DNA from: Liquidambar formosana
Lineage: Eukaryota > Streptophyta > Magnoliopsida > Saxifragales > Altingiaceae
Direction of reading: 5' to 3'
Assembly: GCA_039720395.1 (NCBI GenBank)
Contig: CM077828.1
Coordinates: 31,609,989-31,673,988 of the forward strand
DNA length: 64,000 nucleotides
Under the pieces are notes generated by a model that worked only from the letters and a program-made list of their open reading frames with translations, was not told the DNA's origin and did not search any database. The position numbers and the translations under genes are program-made. This document shows, piece after piece, positions 1 to 12,600 of the stretch (position 1 is its first letter; each line of letters begins with the position of its first letter).

Positions 1-217
1 AAAATTGCTACTAAAATGACCAAAATCACCTCAATAAGTAACTTTTTGATCTTTTAATTTGAGTTGTCAAAAACCCTATCCAATGATTCCCATCTACTTG
101 ACACAGTGTTGAGTTTTTGTAGCACAACACTGAACCACGAGCGAGTGATACGTACCCTCTGAATTACCATCTAAAGTTTCACTCGAGGACGTCTGCTAAG
201 GAGCATCTTGTTCATTG

Positions 218-480
218 GGGCTCGTTTGGATAAGATAGTTTCTACTTTTTATTTTTTGTTTTTTTTATTTTTAGAAGTTAAAAAAGTGAAAAATTTAAGT
301 AAAAAAATTTTTTGAACTTACTTGCCGTAGAACACCTAGAAGTAAAGAAATGAAATTTTTTTATAATGAAAAGTTTTGATAGTTTTAGCTTTTAGAAGTA
401 AGTTCCAAAATCTAAAATTTTTCATTTTCTTTACTTTTAAAAATAAAAAATAAGAAGTAAAAAATTATCCAAACGGACCT
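218..480. mobile_element. foldback MITE-like element
   Basis: The left end reads GGCTCGTTTGGATAA. The reverse complement of the right end reads AGGTCCGTTTGGATAA. Inside these ends both arms continue as matching AT-rich sequence (CTACTTTTTATTTTT against ACTTCTTATTTTTTA), so most of the roughly 260 bp can fold back on itself. No ORF is present. I could not identify a clean target-site duplication, so the superfamily is left open. Confidence 0.6.
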
Positions 481-1803
481 GATCCATCTAGCAAAATACT
501 GCATTTTTTTTTTGGGTCTTTCCAAGTGGTTTGTCACGGTTTGGTGATCAGTTAATTACCTTTTACAGAAGAGATGTTAAGACTGCCAGATGCATGAAAA
601 AATAAATAAATAAATAGAAGTTCGAAATGGAAACGACCCCGTTTGAAAGATGATTTTAAAACAACCTTTTTTTTTAAATTGCGGATGCCATTTATTTTAA
701 CTTTTCTATGGGAATTGGGAACTAAAAGCTTTGGAAAGCTTTTTTTTTTTTTTTATGAAAAAATTATTTTTTAGTAATTATTTTTCAATTTACCACCAAA
801 AAAAAAAGATATTTTGTCAACATATTACAAATTGACTGTAAATGTGATTTAAAATGACTACCATATTCCTCTTTTTGGCATTATGTTGAGAAATCATCAT
901 CAAATGGTAATATCTCTCCCAAAAAAAATAAAAACTTGGTTGAGCCAGTGAGGGCACGTGTCCCCCACTAAAAAAAAAAGAGAGCTTTTGCTCCAATCCC
1001 AACCGTCACAAAATATGGCAAATCCGTCACAAAATCGCCTGATTTGTGACGAATATTTGGCGTCACAAATCCGTAGCAATTGCCCACGTCGCAATTGCTC
1101 TCTCTTTCCTTTGGGCCCAAAGGGCCCCCTGACTCCGCCAATGCCAGTAGAGTAAAATGTGGAAGATAATGAAGTTGTCATGATCAAATTGAGTTTCAAT
1201 ACAAACTGTTGTATTTCCTAATTTCTAGACAAAAGGTTTATATAAAGTAATAATAATGAAAACATAGCTTTCCTTGTGCTTGGGATTTATGAACCCTTTT
1301 TAAATAATAAAAAAATTAAATAGCAAAAGATGGTTTTATTAAAATTTTATAGAATGAATAAACCCAACAGTTACATTTATTAACCACATTCTTGCTGAGA
1401 AAGTCTACCACATTAATTATTAAGTTGATGTTACGGTAGAAAGGGATATATGAGTCAAAGTCTATATTAAAATAAAAGATATTGTCAATAGCAACAAATG
1501 GTGTCTTCTTAGTAGTTATTGAAAATTGACTTTCAACAATTATCGGTCTAATGAAACCTTTTGACTATATCCATGCGAAAGTGTTGAAGCGTTCAAATTT
1601 TTTATACAAATTTGTTTGCCCAAATGACTTAGTAAATGCCACGTACACCAGCCAACTACGAATAATTATCTTTTTAACCGATTATTTTGGCTAGTAGCCA
1701 TTCCATTTAGTTAGGCCAGAGAACTTTAATTGGAAAATCTATTTAGTCATATTTTTATTGGTTCCCAATGCCACATCAGTTCGGTGACATAGTAACACTT
1801 TAA

Positions 1804-2026
1804 GGCTCTATTTGGTTTGTGAATTTTATCAAGGGAAAAAATAAAATATAAGGAATTGTACTTTTCTTTATTTGGTTGCAATGGAAAATTAGAAAAAGAA
1901 TTGAAGAAGAGTTAGAATAATTTTAACTTGATATGATTTTATCTTTTCCTTTTATTTTCTTTTTTTCTCATTTTTTTTCCCTTCCTTTTTTTTTTCCTTG
2001 GTAGAATGCATGAACCAAATAGAGGG
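1804..2026. mobile_element. Tourist-like (PIF/Harbinger) MITE
   Basis: The 223-bp element starts GGCTCTATTTGGTTTGTG. It ends in the imperfect inverted copy CATGAACCAAATAGAGGG. The terminal repeats continue for about 31 bp with several mismatches. TAA flanks both sides (1801-1803 and 2027-2029), which fits the 3-bp TTA/TAA target duplication of PIF/Harbinger elements. There is no coding capacity. Confidence 0.75.
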
Positions 2027-2612
2027 TAATGGTATTGAAGTTCTTATATCACACACTAGGAGAAAATGTTCTTGGAGCCTATATGAGGAGGTGTTGATTT
2101 TCTTCGTATATCGAGCAAAAAAAAAAAAAGAAAAAAAAAAAGGGAGAACATGCCTCGTGAGCAACTACATGTCACCCTTCCATAGTTAATTTGGCAACTA
2201 TTGCTTTTCTGGTTTTTCCCCTTTTTTGCTTACTCTCTTTGCCCCACAAAAATAAGCTATTTAGTTGTTTCAACAATTACTTTCAATACAAAACTCAATA
2301 CCAAACAAGAAATGGTATTTTTGAAAAATTGGAGTTTAAAAAATGACAAATCAATGCAATAATAACTTTTCTTAAACTGCACGTTTTGTCAAACCTTGTC
2401 TATTTTGTGGGACGAAAGAAGTATTATCTTTTAGATGTCATTGTCGATAATTTTTTTAAAAAAAAAATTCTTTTGAGTTGTCATTACTTGGATAAAATGA
2501 AGGTTACAATGAGCCTTTATTCATCCAAATTAAGAGACAAGCGAGAATAAAAAAAAAAGAAGAAGATACAATTGAGAAGCTTTAACTTGATACATGTAAT
2601 TCAAGCTTAATT

Positions 2613-2693
2613 GTAGGAGAATATGAGTAGAATCATAACAAGAATGTGATATGTGATAACATTCTTGTTATGATTCTACTCATATTCTCCTAC
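2613..2693. repeat. perfect 35-bp inverted repeat (hairpin) just 3' of GDSL gene 1
   Basis: Positions 2613-2647 and 2659-2693 are exact reverse complements, separated by an 11-nt loop. On the minus strand the hairpin begins 28 nt after the TAG stop of the GDSL gene, so it very probably lies in that gene's 3' UTR. Pairing can continue outward imperfectly (TTAATT on both sides). It could be a tiny foldback transposon or a dsRNA-forming 3' UTR element. Confidence 0.85.
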
Positions 2694-2721
2694 CTTAATT
2701 GAATAGGAGCAACTTCAATTC

Positions 2722-4669
2722 CTAGGATTTTTGCGCGAGTTGAAGGATGTTCATGGGAGTGGCCACGCCTGTACCATTGAACAATCTGGCTGCAACAATC
2801 TTGTTTGGGACTTCACTTGGGTGAGCTGCATCCCAAAAGTAATGTGCTTTCCTGTCTCGGCAAGGCACTGTTTGCGGCAAACACATTCCTTTACAACACG
2901 CATTTCTTGAATCTCTAATCCCTGCATGTATGTTCCCAATGGATTAGTTATTTATCGGTATATATTCAAGTTTATAGACACCCAAAAGCATTATCAAAAA
3001 ACTTCTTTTTTTTCCTGAAGAGTCTCAGCAACCAAACAGAATCTTTGTGAGGAAAATCATGAAAATGGGAAATGAAGTCTCAGCTCACCGTATTTACTAG
3101 GATTTTGAATAATTTCGTATTGTAGTTGGTAAACTGCGGCATTGACAAAAGTTGAGCCTTTCAGCTTCGAGGTTAATTCTTTAAGCTTAGCTGCAAGCAT
3201 TTTGTTGAAACCAATGGCCAAAGCATTAAAACTCTCAACACATCTTGTCTCCGGCTTAACTATCTTTATGGCCGACGGGCAACAACCCAGTGGAAAGTTC
3301 TCAAACACTACAAACTTCCTTGCACCAATCTTGTACAATTCCTACAAAATTATATTACCACAGAAGATAATATTATTATTTTTGATCTCAAGTTGTAGTA
3401 AAAAATTCATTAGGTCAAACAATACATAAAATGAGCGTTTGTAAATTCAAGTTAGTATGTGCTAATTTTCTTGTATCAGTGCCATAGTATTTGGAGTTGT
3501 ATCATGACATGCACAGAAAAAATTCTCTCAATAAACTTTGGGGAATTGAATTTTACCTGTAATTGCGTTCCAAGTTCCTTTATGAGAAGATCGGTAAATG
3601 TTTTTGGTGTATAGTGTTTGCTAGTATTGGTTTGTCGTATCATGAGATAATTTATACCATAATCATTACCACCTGTATGAACAACAAAAATAGACTTTGC
3701 CAAGTAGTGTGCTAGTTTGGCTGGGCCTTTATAGCGCAATGGCAAGTGTTTTTGAGCTGTCTCTCTGAATAACTCGACTTGTTCTCCCATGTTCAAGTTC
3801 CATCCCTACATGATAAATTTACCAAGAAATAAGCAAAAGCAACTTTTTTGGTGCTTTTTTTTTTCACCCCATGTGTCCATATGGTAAAAAAATTTATGAG
3901 ACGTGACAAGATTAGCTATGTTCAATAATAATATCTAACAAACTTAAGTAATAAAATTGATAATAGATATAGGGTTTCGTACAGCGATACTTCCAGTGTC
4001 AGGGAGGATGCCAGATGAACCAGATGCATAGTTAAAACCTTGATAGGTTGCTTTTGTCTTAAAATCCCAACCCATGAAGGGAGGTCGAAGGGGCAACCCA
4101 AGTGATTGAGCTGCATGTAAATCACAGAGAGTCAATATAAAGAACATCTAATTTAAGAAACCTAAACCTTGTTTTCATTAGGAGGAAAAAAAAAATCCCA
4201 TATGAGGATGATTCAGAAAGCAAACTTTTGCCTCTATATATATATAATACACAGATTTTCATATGAGGTTAACCTGATTTAAGTTGCCTGAGGTCATGCA
4301 TTGAGGGTTTTTACCCAATGCATGGCGTTGGATCGTAAAACCCCCCAATGCATGGCCTTAAGCAACTTTGGAATAGTTTAACCTTATAAGAAAACTTTGA
4401 TGCTTAAAAATACTCGTCAACTTACTAATGAGATCACCAATGGTGTAGCCATTAATGAATCTGCCAGTAGCTACCGAATTTGGAAAATCTATGCCGTTAG
4501 GTGGAAAATTTGCCTTGGCGTGAGTATCCTGGAAATTATTGTTGCCAGTATCAAGAAAAGAATCTCCAAATAGGTATATGGCTGGTGCAAGCCCAGCCAG
4601 AGATTGCCCGAAGAAGAAGAAGAGGAAAAGACCAACAAAGCGAAGAGGTTGCATTGTGGTCTTTTCCAT
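2722..4669 (-). CDS. GDSL esterase/lipase (SGNH hydrolase), complete, five exons
   Basis: The predicted product is a secreted serine ester hydrolase of the plant GDSL family. Exons are 4669-4426, 4110-3983, 3805-3557, 3341-3089 and 2921-2722. All junctions are GT-AG and in phase, and 1074 nt give 357 aa, the usual family length. The start at 4669 is the first ATG and precedes a hydrophobic signal peptide (residues about 9-26). Block I is FGDSFLDTGNN with nucleophile Ser37. Block II is YASGSSGILPDTG. Block III is HTGGNDY. The last exon carries the block V Asp and His in FWDAAHPSE. The final exon must be read in the frame after the AG at 2923-2922. An overlapping open frame there is a shadow. 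Intron 1 holds a small foldback element. A TATA box lies 61 nt upstream. The physiological substrate cannot be read from the sequence. Confidence 0.93.
4281..4368. mobile_element. small foldback element inside GDSL intron 1
   Basis: The arms at 4281-4313 and 4336-4368 are imperfect inverted copies. They start AAGTTGCCTGAGG and AAGTTGCTTAAGG on opposite strands and share CATGCATTG and a G-rich tract. The element is about 88 bp and lies wholly within intron 1. An element at 27896-28007 shares the GCATTGG/AATGCAT core but has different ends. Confidence 0.6.
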
Positions 4670-4729
4670 CTTCTTCTTTCTTCTGGCTTATTTGCTTGGT
4701 GGGTACTTCATGTAAGAGCCAAGGGGGCC

Positions 4730-4737
4730 TTTATATA
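4730..4737 (-). promoter_or_regulatory. TATA box of GDSL gene 1
   Basis: On the minus strand the sequence reads TATATAAA followed by GG, 61 nt before the ATG at 4669. That spacing allows a short 5' UTR of roughly 30 nt. It is the best TATA match upstream of the gene. Confidence 0.6.
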
Positions 4738-7086
4738 TGGTAGGCAGTTAAGGGGTGTTCGTTTAAGTTTACCCAAATGTGGTTGTCGGATCTAAAGATT
4801 AGAATGGAAAACAGAAAGTAGATTAGCAACTTGACAGCTTGGAACCAAATCCAACTAGGTTTTGGTTAAACGGTTTTAAACATGTGACCCAATAGAAAAG
4901 GAAACCTCATTTGTTTATTGATCAGTTGAGAAAGTAGTTTTTCCTTACCTAGCTAGCTGGAAACTACTCAATTTTCTTTTTCTTTTTTCTTGAAGAGAAA
5001 AAGCGAAGATAATCGATAAGTTCACCAGCTCTTCTTGTCAGTTGGTCCATATGACAATGACGAATTAAAAATTAATAAAGATAATTAAGGAAATTTAATT
5101 TGGAGTTTGAAGAAAAATTGTTAAAGTTATGCTGACTGGTAGATGAATCTAATAAATTTATAGAATATACGTAAAAACACTCAATTTTAGCTGTATGGCA
5201 CCACAGACACGTGCGATAGAGCGTGCCACATATTTTGTTTTCTGTGCAGTGGTGTTGTAAAAATTGAAAAGAATAGCTATACATTGTGTAGCATAATTGC
5301 AATTTTATTGTACAATCCTAACATAACTGCTTTTAGTAGTTGTACACTTTTAACAATGACAGTCAAATCATGACCACAAAAAATAATAGATCATGGATTT
5401 GTTTAAAATGATCAAAACCCTTATGGGGACTGTAAAAATTATATGAAATTTTGGTGGAAACTGAAACTCATCTTATCAATTTTTTTTTTTTTTCCCTACT
5501 GTAAGATTTGGGTTGCTGCCAAAGGAGGTCCCAATTCCTCCATCTGGGCCTGGGCAAATTCGGTTTGGGATGTTGCCGAAGGGGGTCCAATTCCTCCATC
5601 TGAGCCAGTCTCGGCAACTTGGGTTCGCGATGGCTAACGGGGTTCCCAAGTCCTCCATGTGGGCCATTTGCATAAGGTCACTGCCAACTCTATAGTGGTT
5701 AACGTACAGGAATATTTTTTTTTTTTTTTTTTTTGGGCCAACATGGTAGCAAACTTTTGGACAAAAGGTAATGCCATCACCAATTCAACATTGGTTGACT
5801 TTTGGGTAGAAATCTAATTTATAAACAATCCTAAAAGAGAATGAGAAATCACACTAAAAACCTCACTCTTTAAGATGTGGGTCCTATAAACCCTAAAACC
5901 TCACTTGGGTAGTTTGTACATCACGAAAAATTAGTCTGAACTTAATGACTTGAGATACTCCTCGTTTATCCAAGAAAAAAGATCCTATAAACCCATGGTT
6001 CATGCCTTAAATGTTGTCCTGCACAAAATGACTTCCCTTTACATGATAGTATGAATCTATACTATTATGTAAAGAAAATATTCTTTTGGTATCTCAAACA
6101 ATTGGTCTATCCTCAATCAAATCCCATGAGTGTCCCTATCATGCATTACTTTATAATTCAAAAAATATAGTGTATATTATATATATATATATATATATAT
6201 ACTTTTTCAAATAATAATCATCCTTTTAATTTCCTTTCCCTTTTCCTGATCTTCTCTTCAAGTAGATCCAATTATTAAACAAAAGGCTGAGTGATAGCGA
6301 GCATTTCCTCTGTAGAGCCTTCTTTTGAGGGTCATAGCCTCTCACAATCCCACTCCCAAAAGCAACCCTTTAAACCTCTCCTGCAGAAGATTTGAGACCT
6401 TCAAAACCAATTAGAAAATGAAAAAGAAAAAGCTTTAATAATTAAGGAATCATGAATCATGCCCATTTGTTAGAGGGATGCTTTAATAAGTCATCAGCAT
6501 CTATTAGTCGCATCTCCTCTCCATGTACGTTTCCATCTTTAAAAGCGTACGATACTCACAAAAACAAAGAAAGTGACAAGTGTACCGAACTGATTGTGCC
6601 AGCAATTGATGCTAATATCCCTGGTTAATTTGAATCAATCGACAATTGAAATTTGCCGTTCCTTGCCTTGTTAGACGACAAAAGGAAGAGAAAAGATACA
6701 ATGAGAGCACCCTTAAAGGTGTGCATTGACAAGATGTCCTTATATTCGAGGAATATCATACAAATACCAATACAACTTAGCGTCCGCTAGTGGATCCTCT
6801 TTATTAATATCCTATATATAAAATTTCATTAAGAAATTAACATGATGTGGTCGCATGCAACAATCAAATTTCAATGTTCTTTTTCTTTCAACATTATTTG
6901 ACTGAAATTTATTATCAACTTTGACCCAAGACCCATAGAGCCCTTTTTTTTTTTTTCTTTTTTTTTTTTCATTCATAGGTTTTATGCCCATTTAACGTAC
7001 GTACTCAATACAATAAATATGATTATGTGGCATGCATCTTGAATTGTGTGTCTTTTTGAAAGGAAGAACTCGTGAGAAAGGAGAGA
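4738..7086. other. intergenic DNA between GDSL gene 1 and the 7.1-kb foldback
   Basis: No gene is supported. It contains the GDSL promoter, a roughly 60-bp GC-richer tandem repeat (about 5512-5672, listed separately), a poly-T tract near 5717-5734, a TA microsatellite at about 6174-6201 and T-rich runs near 6945-6970. Confidence 0.5.
5511..5672. repeat. three-copy tandem repeat, unit about 60 bp
   Basis: The motif GGTCC(C)AATTCCTCCATCTG recurs with a period near 60 bp, with a third, partial copy ending in AAGTCCTCCATGTGGGCC. The units are GC-rich compared with the flanks. The frame stays open across the array on both strands because the period is close to a multiple of three. No start, codon pattern or homology supports a protein. 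Confidence 0.65.
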
Positions 7087-7305
7087 GGATTCAGTGCTGA
7101 GCTTAAAAAGCTCAGCACGATGCCGATCTCATCTCAACTGTCCATCTCGATTTTAGACGGTTGAGATTGAAAGATGAGACAATTACCGAAATGTCCTTAT
7201 AAGAGTAACTTTTTCATCTTTCTATCTCAACCGTCGAAAACTGAGATGGACGGCTGAGAGGAGTTCGGCACCTGTGCTAAGCTTAAAAAGCTCAGCACTG
7301 AATCC
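7087..7305. mobile_element. foldback MITE with about 90-bp arms and nested end palindromes
   Basis: The left end GGATTCAGTGCTGAGC is matched by GCTCAGCACTGAATCC at the right end. The inverted arms extend about 90 bp through CCGTCCATCTC / GAGATGGACGG. Each end is itself a short palindrome, TGCTGAGCTT-AAA-AAGCTCAGCA (with one mismatch in the right copy), giving a hairpin within a hairpin. No ORF and no clear target duplication are visible. Confidence 0.75.
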
Positions 7306-9670
7306 AAGTCCAAGAGATAGCTCAGAATTGTGCATCTTGAATTGTGCCTTACATAACTCAAAGAAGGAAGAACTCCAGAGGAAGCTCTGGACGAGGACGC
7401 CCTCTTATCAGCCTCAGCCTTAAAATGAAAACAGGATTTTTTAGGGTTTTGGTCATGGAAAATGAAACACATGGGTGAGTTAGGGTATTTTGTTTCAATT
7501 CTAAACCACTCAATTAAGCAAGTTTTAGTAGAAATAATTTTTCAAAATTTTCATTTATTAATTTGGACCAGTTTTTCAAACTGTATATGATAATGTTCCC
7601 CTGCTTGGCATCCGAAATGGCTAACTACTCATTATTTGTTGAAAATTTTGGGCACTGGGTGCCATCTGAAGCGATTAGAAAAATTCAATAAAAGGAAATA
7701 CATGGATGAGTCAAGATATGTTGCTAAGTCCAAAACTTAGGGCTCAATCCCTATAAATCAAGGGTTGGGTAATTATTGGGTAATTAAATGTCTACTATAC
7801 AACTCTATGCGCACCCTACCCCTGGATAGGGAGTTAGGACTCGACCCTAAATTGATCCTATCAAAGGACTAGAGAATCTAACCTAGAACCTTCTAAAAAA
7901 TGAGGAAGAAATGTCACAAGGCCACAAGGATTAAAGCCACAAGGATTATGACCCCTTGGAAACCTTGATAAAATTTTAAATGCAAGATTATGACCCACTA
8001 ATCCGTTGTCACTATCGTGTGTACTCCGTGTTAAAGACAAGTGTTCTAAGTTTAATGGAATAATTAGGCTATAAGAGTTCCTAGAACCAACTTTATCCAA
8101 ATTATTTTATTGGAAAAAAAATGCTCCTCAATGAAGAGGACTTGGAAAATTAAAAGTTCTTAAATTTGATAATTAGGAATCTTCCTTATCATCCAGACAC
8201 TCAGTTAAAGAAGGTAAATAATTCTATGAATTCCTTTTGGAACACCAAAGTACTCTAAAAGGGCATCCCAACACCTAGTAGTTCTTTGTTTTTTATGCCT
8301 CCCACTATAAATATTATAATATTTCCCAAAAGAACATTCTTCCATTCCCCATGAGTAAGTACAATCCACAATCCTTTTTTGTATCCCTAAAATGCCCATA
8401 CCCTCCACATTGCACCTCTCATACATAGAATAATAATGTGGAAAATTAAAGTTCATTTAACATAAACATGCATTAGCCACATTAATTTGAGGAATTATTA
8501 TCTACCAATTATTGTTGAGTGCTTGATTTTGTGGTTGTGAACGCATTATTGAGAGTATTGAGCTTTGGGACGACGACACGTAAAAGTTTAATTAAAAAAA
8601 TCCTTTAGTCGTTATCGTTAATCACCATCAAAAATCACAATAACTTAATTATAACAGGGAGCAACCACAACTTGACAACTGTTTCAAGTCATTGCCACAA
8701 TATGTGAATCAATGTGCTACACATTTTCACCAAAAAGGCAAGGAGCACTTCTCCACTGTCATTGGTTTTTTAAAAGAAGAATATGCTGTGTATGAATGTC
8801 ATAATGGGATGAACTGTTTGGTGAAAAAATGCTTTCATCCATTCATCAAGTCACTTTGAAGAAATATATACATATATGTATATATAGATAGATGGGCATT
8901 AGGGACATAAACCCTATACATAATTTTTGACACCATATATTATCATACCTTCAAAAGAAGTGATATGGCCAAACTCTATTTATTAGTTTGGTGGTTTTTT
9001 TTTTTTTAATTTTATTTTAAAGATATATAATCGATTGAACGTACTCTTACCCCAAAATACCCGAAATATTAACAATTAGGTATCAATGTTTCTATATTAG
9101 TCTAATCCCGAGATCTTTCGCCTAATTAATTGAAACAAATACCACTAAACTATCATGACATTGGCATTTACTACTTTGTATTTGATAAATTAATGCATAA
9201 AATATGTACACCTTATTCTGTATTTTACATATATCAAACTATACAATATACTTATGCGTATAGAATAACAAGGTCAGATTACAAGAAAGTTACGAAGATG
9301 TCGTTCAAATTAAAGTGTCGGATGATAAAGTGTGTAAGCGAATTACACCGAGTTTGTATTCCAATTTTCATAAGGAATACTTGCTTCATCATCGTAACCT
9401 AACAATTATAGAATAATTGTATACAGATTTTCTTGTCCATTATATTACTAAAAATGAATTTTACAACTTTACCCATTAAAAAATGAAATTTACTACTTTC
9501 TCCCTTCTCGACCACCACCGTAATTCGAGATCTACGTGCGAATTGAAGGTTGCCATAATAGTCGTTGGCTGGTTGCAAATAAAGCGCTCACTCCACAGTT
9601 CACGGACACACTTCAAAAAGGAAAGCTAACAGCCAAAACCCCTAATCTCGAAAATTCAAGGTTTTTGGTC
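7306..9670. other. intergenic DNA and ARR11-like promoter/5' UTR
   Basis: No convincing gene is seen. The minus-strand open frame at 8205-8456 has a protein-like composition (many C, W, Y, G) but no ATG context or recognised domain. The region from about 9500 to 9670 is likely the promoter-proximal or 5' UTR part of the response regulator. The frame is open upstream of its ATG, but no in-frame upstream ATG exists. Confidence 0.45.
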
Positions 9671-12600
9671 ATGGAAAATGGGTTTCCAATCCCCAAAACT
9701 GATAAGTTCCCTGCTGGTCTCAGAGTACTTGTTGTTGATGATGACCCAACATGGCTCAAAATCCTTGAAAAGATGCTCCGAAGGTGCTTGTATGAAGGTA
9801 TAAATCTATTTGCTACCTTTTTTTTTCCCTACTATTTTCAATTTTTGATTTCAGATAATTTTCCTCCTTTTTTTTTTTTCTTTTGGTCATGATGTTAGAT
9901 AATTGAAGTGGGTTTTTTTTTTTTTTTTTTTTTTGTTAATATGTGATTTATTTCTGGGTATGTTTTTTCTTTTATATATTTTGTTCTGTTCTGTGACATT
10001 TTGTCGCTGTTGAAGTTGATGTAAAGTTGGGATTTGTGACATTTTCTTCTATTTTTTATCTTATTGTCATTATTTTTATTGTAACTCTGTTCACCAAAAA
10101 TGTTAAAAACTCCTATTGTTGTTATTTCTTTCATGCCCACTATTAATTTTATGGGATTTTCTTCCTTTTTTTTTTTTTTTTTTTTTTTTTGGTGGTCGAG
10201 GAAAGGACAGGTTGAGTATTTCTAGTTCACGTCTGTATTTTGGTGGGTGTAACCATGATTATTAGTAGGCAAATAAGGATTGATAAACCAAAGGCATGAG
10301 AACTCCAATTCATGGTTAGTTATAGGTGGTAACATTTGGGTATTAGTCTTCTGCTGTAACTGGTAGTAGGGCGGAAACCGGCAAAAAAGAAGGGGGGATA
10401 TTGTGTTTAGTGGTTCTATGGGTGGACATTGTCATCCTCCATACAATTGCTTGAAAAAAAATTTAGCTCTAGCTAGTCCCTTTTTGGTGAAGTGATAGAT
10501 GATAGACTTCAGCGAATCAGCCTTTTAGTCATCATGGATTTTAGAAATATGGGTTTCAGATATTATGGGTGATATCATAAATCCTGCTGCTAAAATTCCT
10601 AAGATTGAGCTTTGGGGATGTATTAAAAGTTACAGGCTTAGCCCTCTTTTTTGTGTTTTACCAGGTTGATAGACTTCAAATCAATTAACAATTAGAATTA
10701 CTTAATTACTAGCAAATACTTTTGATATTTTGACCCTTTTTTTTTTTAGTTTTGGAGTAGCCATAATTTTTGGGGGCTTGCTTACACAAAAATGATCCAG
10801 AAATATCAAATCAGTGCTTAATGCATTCAGGATTTATGAGGCGCATTTAGGATTGAGACGGTATGGATGCATTTTGAAAAGACTTGTAGGATGATTCTTT
10901 TAAGTTGGAGACAGAGGATTGATGGTGTCTGGAAATATCATGCAAAATCCTCTGGAGCTCAATGCAAAATTGTATACAATTTCTTTACAAGGTCTGCCTT
11001 CTTATCGTTTTGGTTTTTTTCCTACTTGTGTGGGTGTGTGTGTGTGTGTGTGTGTGTGTTGAGGGTGAGGGGGTTGAGAGGAGGGTGTTGATGGTTTCAT
11101 TTCTCTTAATTGTTTATTAAGTTCGGTCATTATGGTTCTACTCAGAAAGACCTCCAATATAACTGGTGATAAAAATTACCAGCTGCCCCATTCTCACTTT
11201 TACTTTAGAGACCACGGTTTCACATTCCCCTGCCATGATGACAATCTATAGCAGATATTTTGCTGACATTTTTCTCATTATTGTTTGCTTTTCATTTTGC
11301 AGTGACTACATGCGGTTTAGCCAGAGACGCTCTGAGAATGCTTCGTGAAAGAAAAGATGGTTTTGACATCGTGATTAGTGATGTTAACATGCCGGACATG
11401 GATGGCTTCAAACTCCTGGAACGTGTTGGACTCGAAATGGACCTCCCTGTCATCAGTGAGTCCTACATTAAATTCTACTTGCCGATTTTCCCTGCTTTAT
11501 TCTCTCATAATTGTTAATTTATAGTTCTAAGAAGATATACTCCATGAAACTGTACAGTGATGTCCGTTGATGGGGAAACAAGTAGAGTGATGAAAGGTGT
11601 TCAACATGGAGCATGTGATTATCTTCTTAAGCCTATACGAATGAAAGAACTCAGCAACATATGGCAGCACGTCATTAGAAAGAAGATACATGAGGTGAAA
11701 GACACTGAAAGTCATGAATCTATGGGAAATATTCAGTTGATGAGAAATGAATCAGATGACTTCCATGATGGGCTTCTACCGAGTGGAGGTAATTTGGGTG
11801 CAGTAAAGAAAAGGAAAGATATGGAAAATGGGAAGCATGATGAACAAGGGCTGGTTGATCCTTCAGCATCAAAAAAAGCTAGAGTAGTTTGGTCTGTAGA
11901 TCTTCATCAGAAGTTTGTTGATGCTGTGAATCAAATTGGATTTGATAGTGAGTATTAAGTCGCTTTTCAATAGTTTTTATAAGCATAGATTATCAATCTT
12001 TTTTCAGTTTATATTAAACTAGCAACTTTTCTTTTTCTTTTGACGAACTAATGGTATATAGCTCCTTGTGTATATTGTTTACAGTTTTTTAGCAGCCATT
12101 GTGATATTGCATTGACAAAACTTTGATGGTAATTCTTATGGCAGAAGTTGGCCCTAAAAAAATTCTCGACTTGATGAATGTCCCCTGGTTGACAAGAGAA
12201 CATGTTGCAAGCCACTTGCAGGTAGGTCTCTCTAGATTTTATTCCGACTATCAAGTAGAGTTTTCTAGGTCATGTTACAATGATAAGTTGGAAATAAAGT
12301 TGTTGTACTCATTTTGAAAGCTTCTGGATTAAGTTAACTTGGTAACACAATAAAAAAAATGATATGAATCCACCAAGAAATTTTGAGAACTTTTCGAGAA
12401 TCTTGAAGTTAACCAGGTGTTCTAATAGTCAGCTTTTGTGACTCATAAACTTATTGGTTTGTTGCAAAATTCAAAAAAGAGAACTTTCTTCCTGGAAAAT
12501 TGATCAGTTAATAGCAATTGCAGGTTAGTGGTTGATAAACCAATCCTTGTCGTCTAATACATGAAAAAACTAAGAAAAAATCATCTCAGAAATTATTTTA

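Larger units (their letters stand above)
1..2612. other. intergenic DNA left of the first GDSL gene
   Basis: No coding gene is supported here. Short open frames are interrupted and low in complexity. The stretch holds two MITE-like elements, listed separately at 218-480 and 1804-2026. At about 1005-1080 there is a short patch of alternating GTCACAAA and TTTGTGAC motifs, of a kind often seen in subterminal regions of plant DNA transposons. Long A and T runs are frequent. Confidence 0.6.

Noticed and set aside
2751..2939. Minus-strand frame GLEIQEMRVVKEC... over the last GDSL exon
   Set aside because: It is the wrong frame. Splicing in phase from the previous exon gives the frame with FWDAAHP, the catalytic block.
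8205..8456. Minus-strand 83-codon open frame with protein-like composition
   Set aside because: No recognised domain, no flanking exons and no promoter context. It may be an old transposon fragment, but I cannot support a call.
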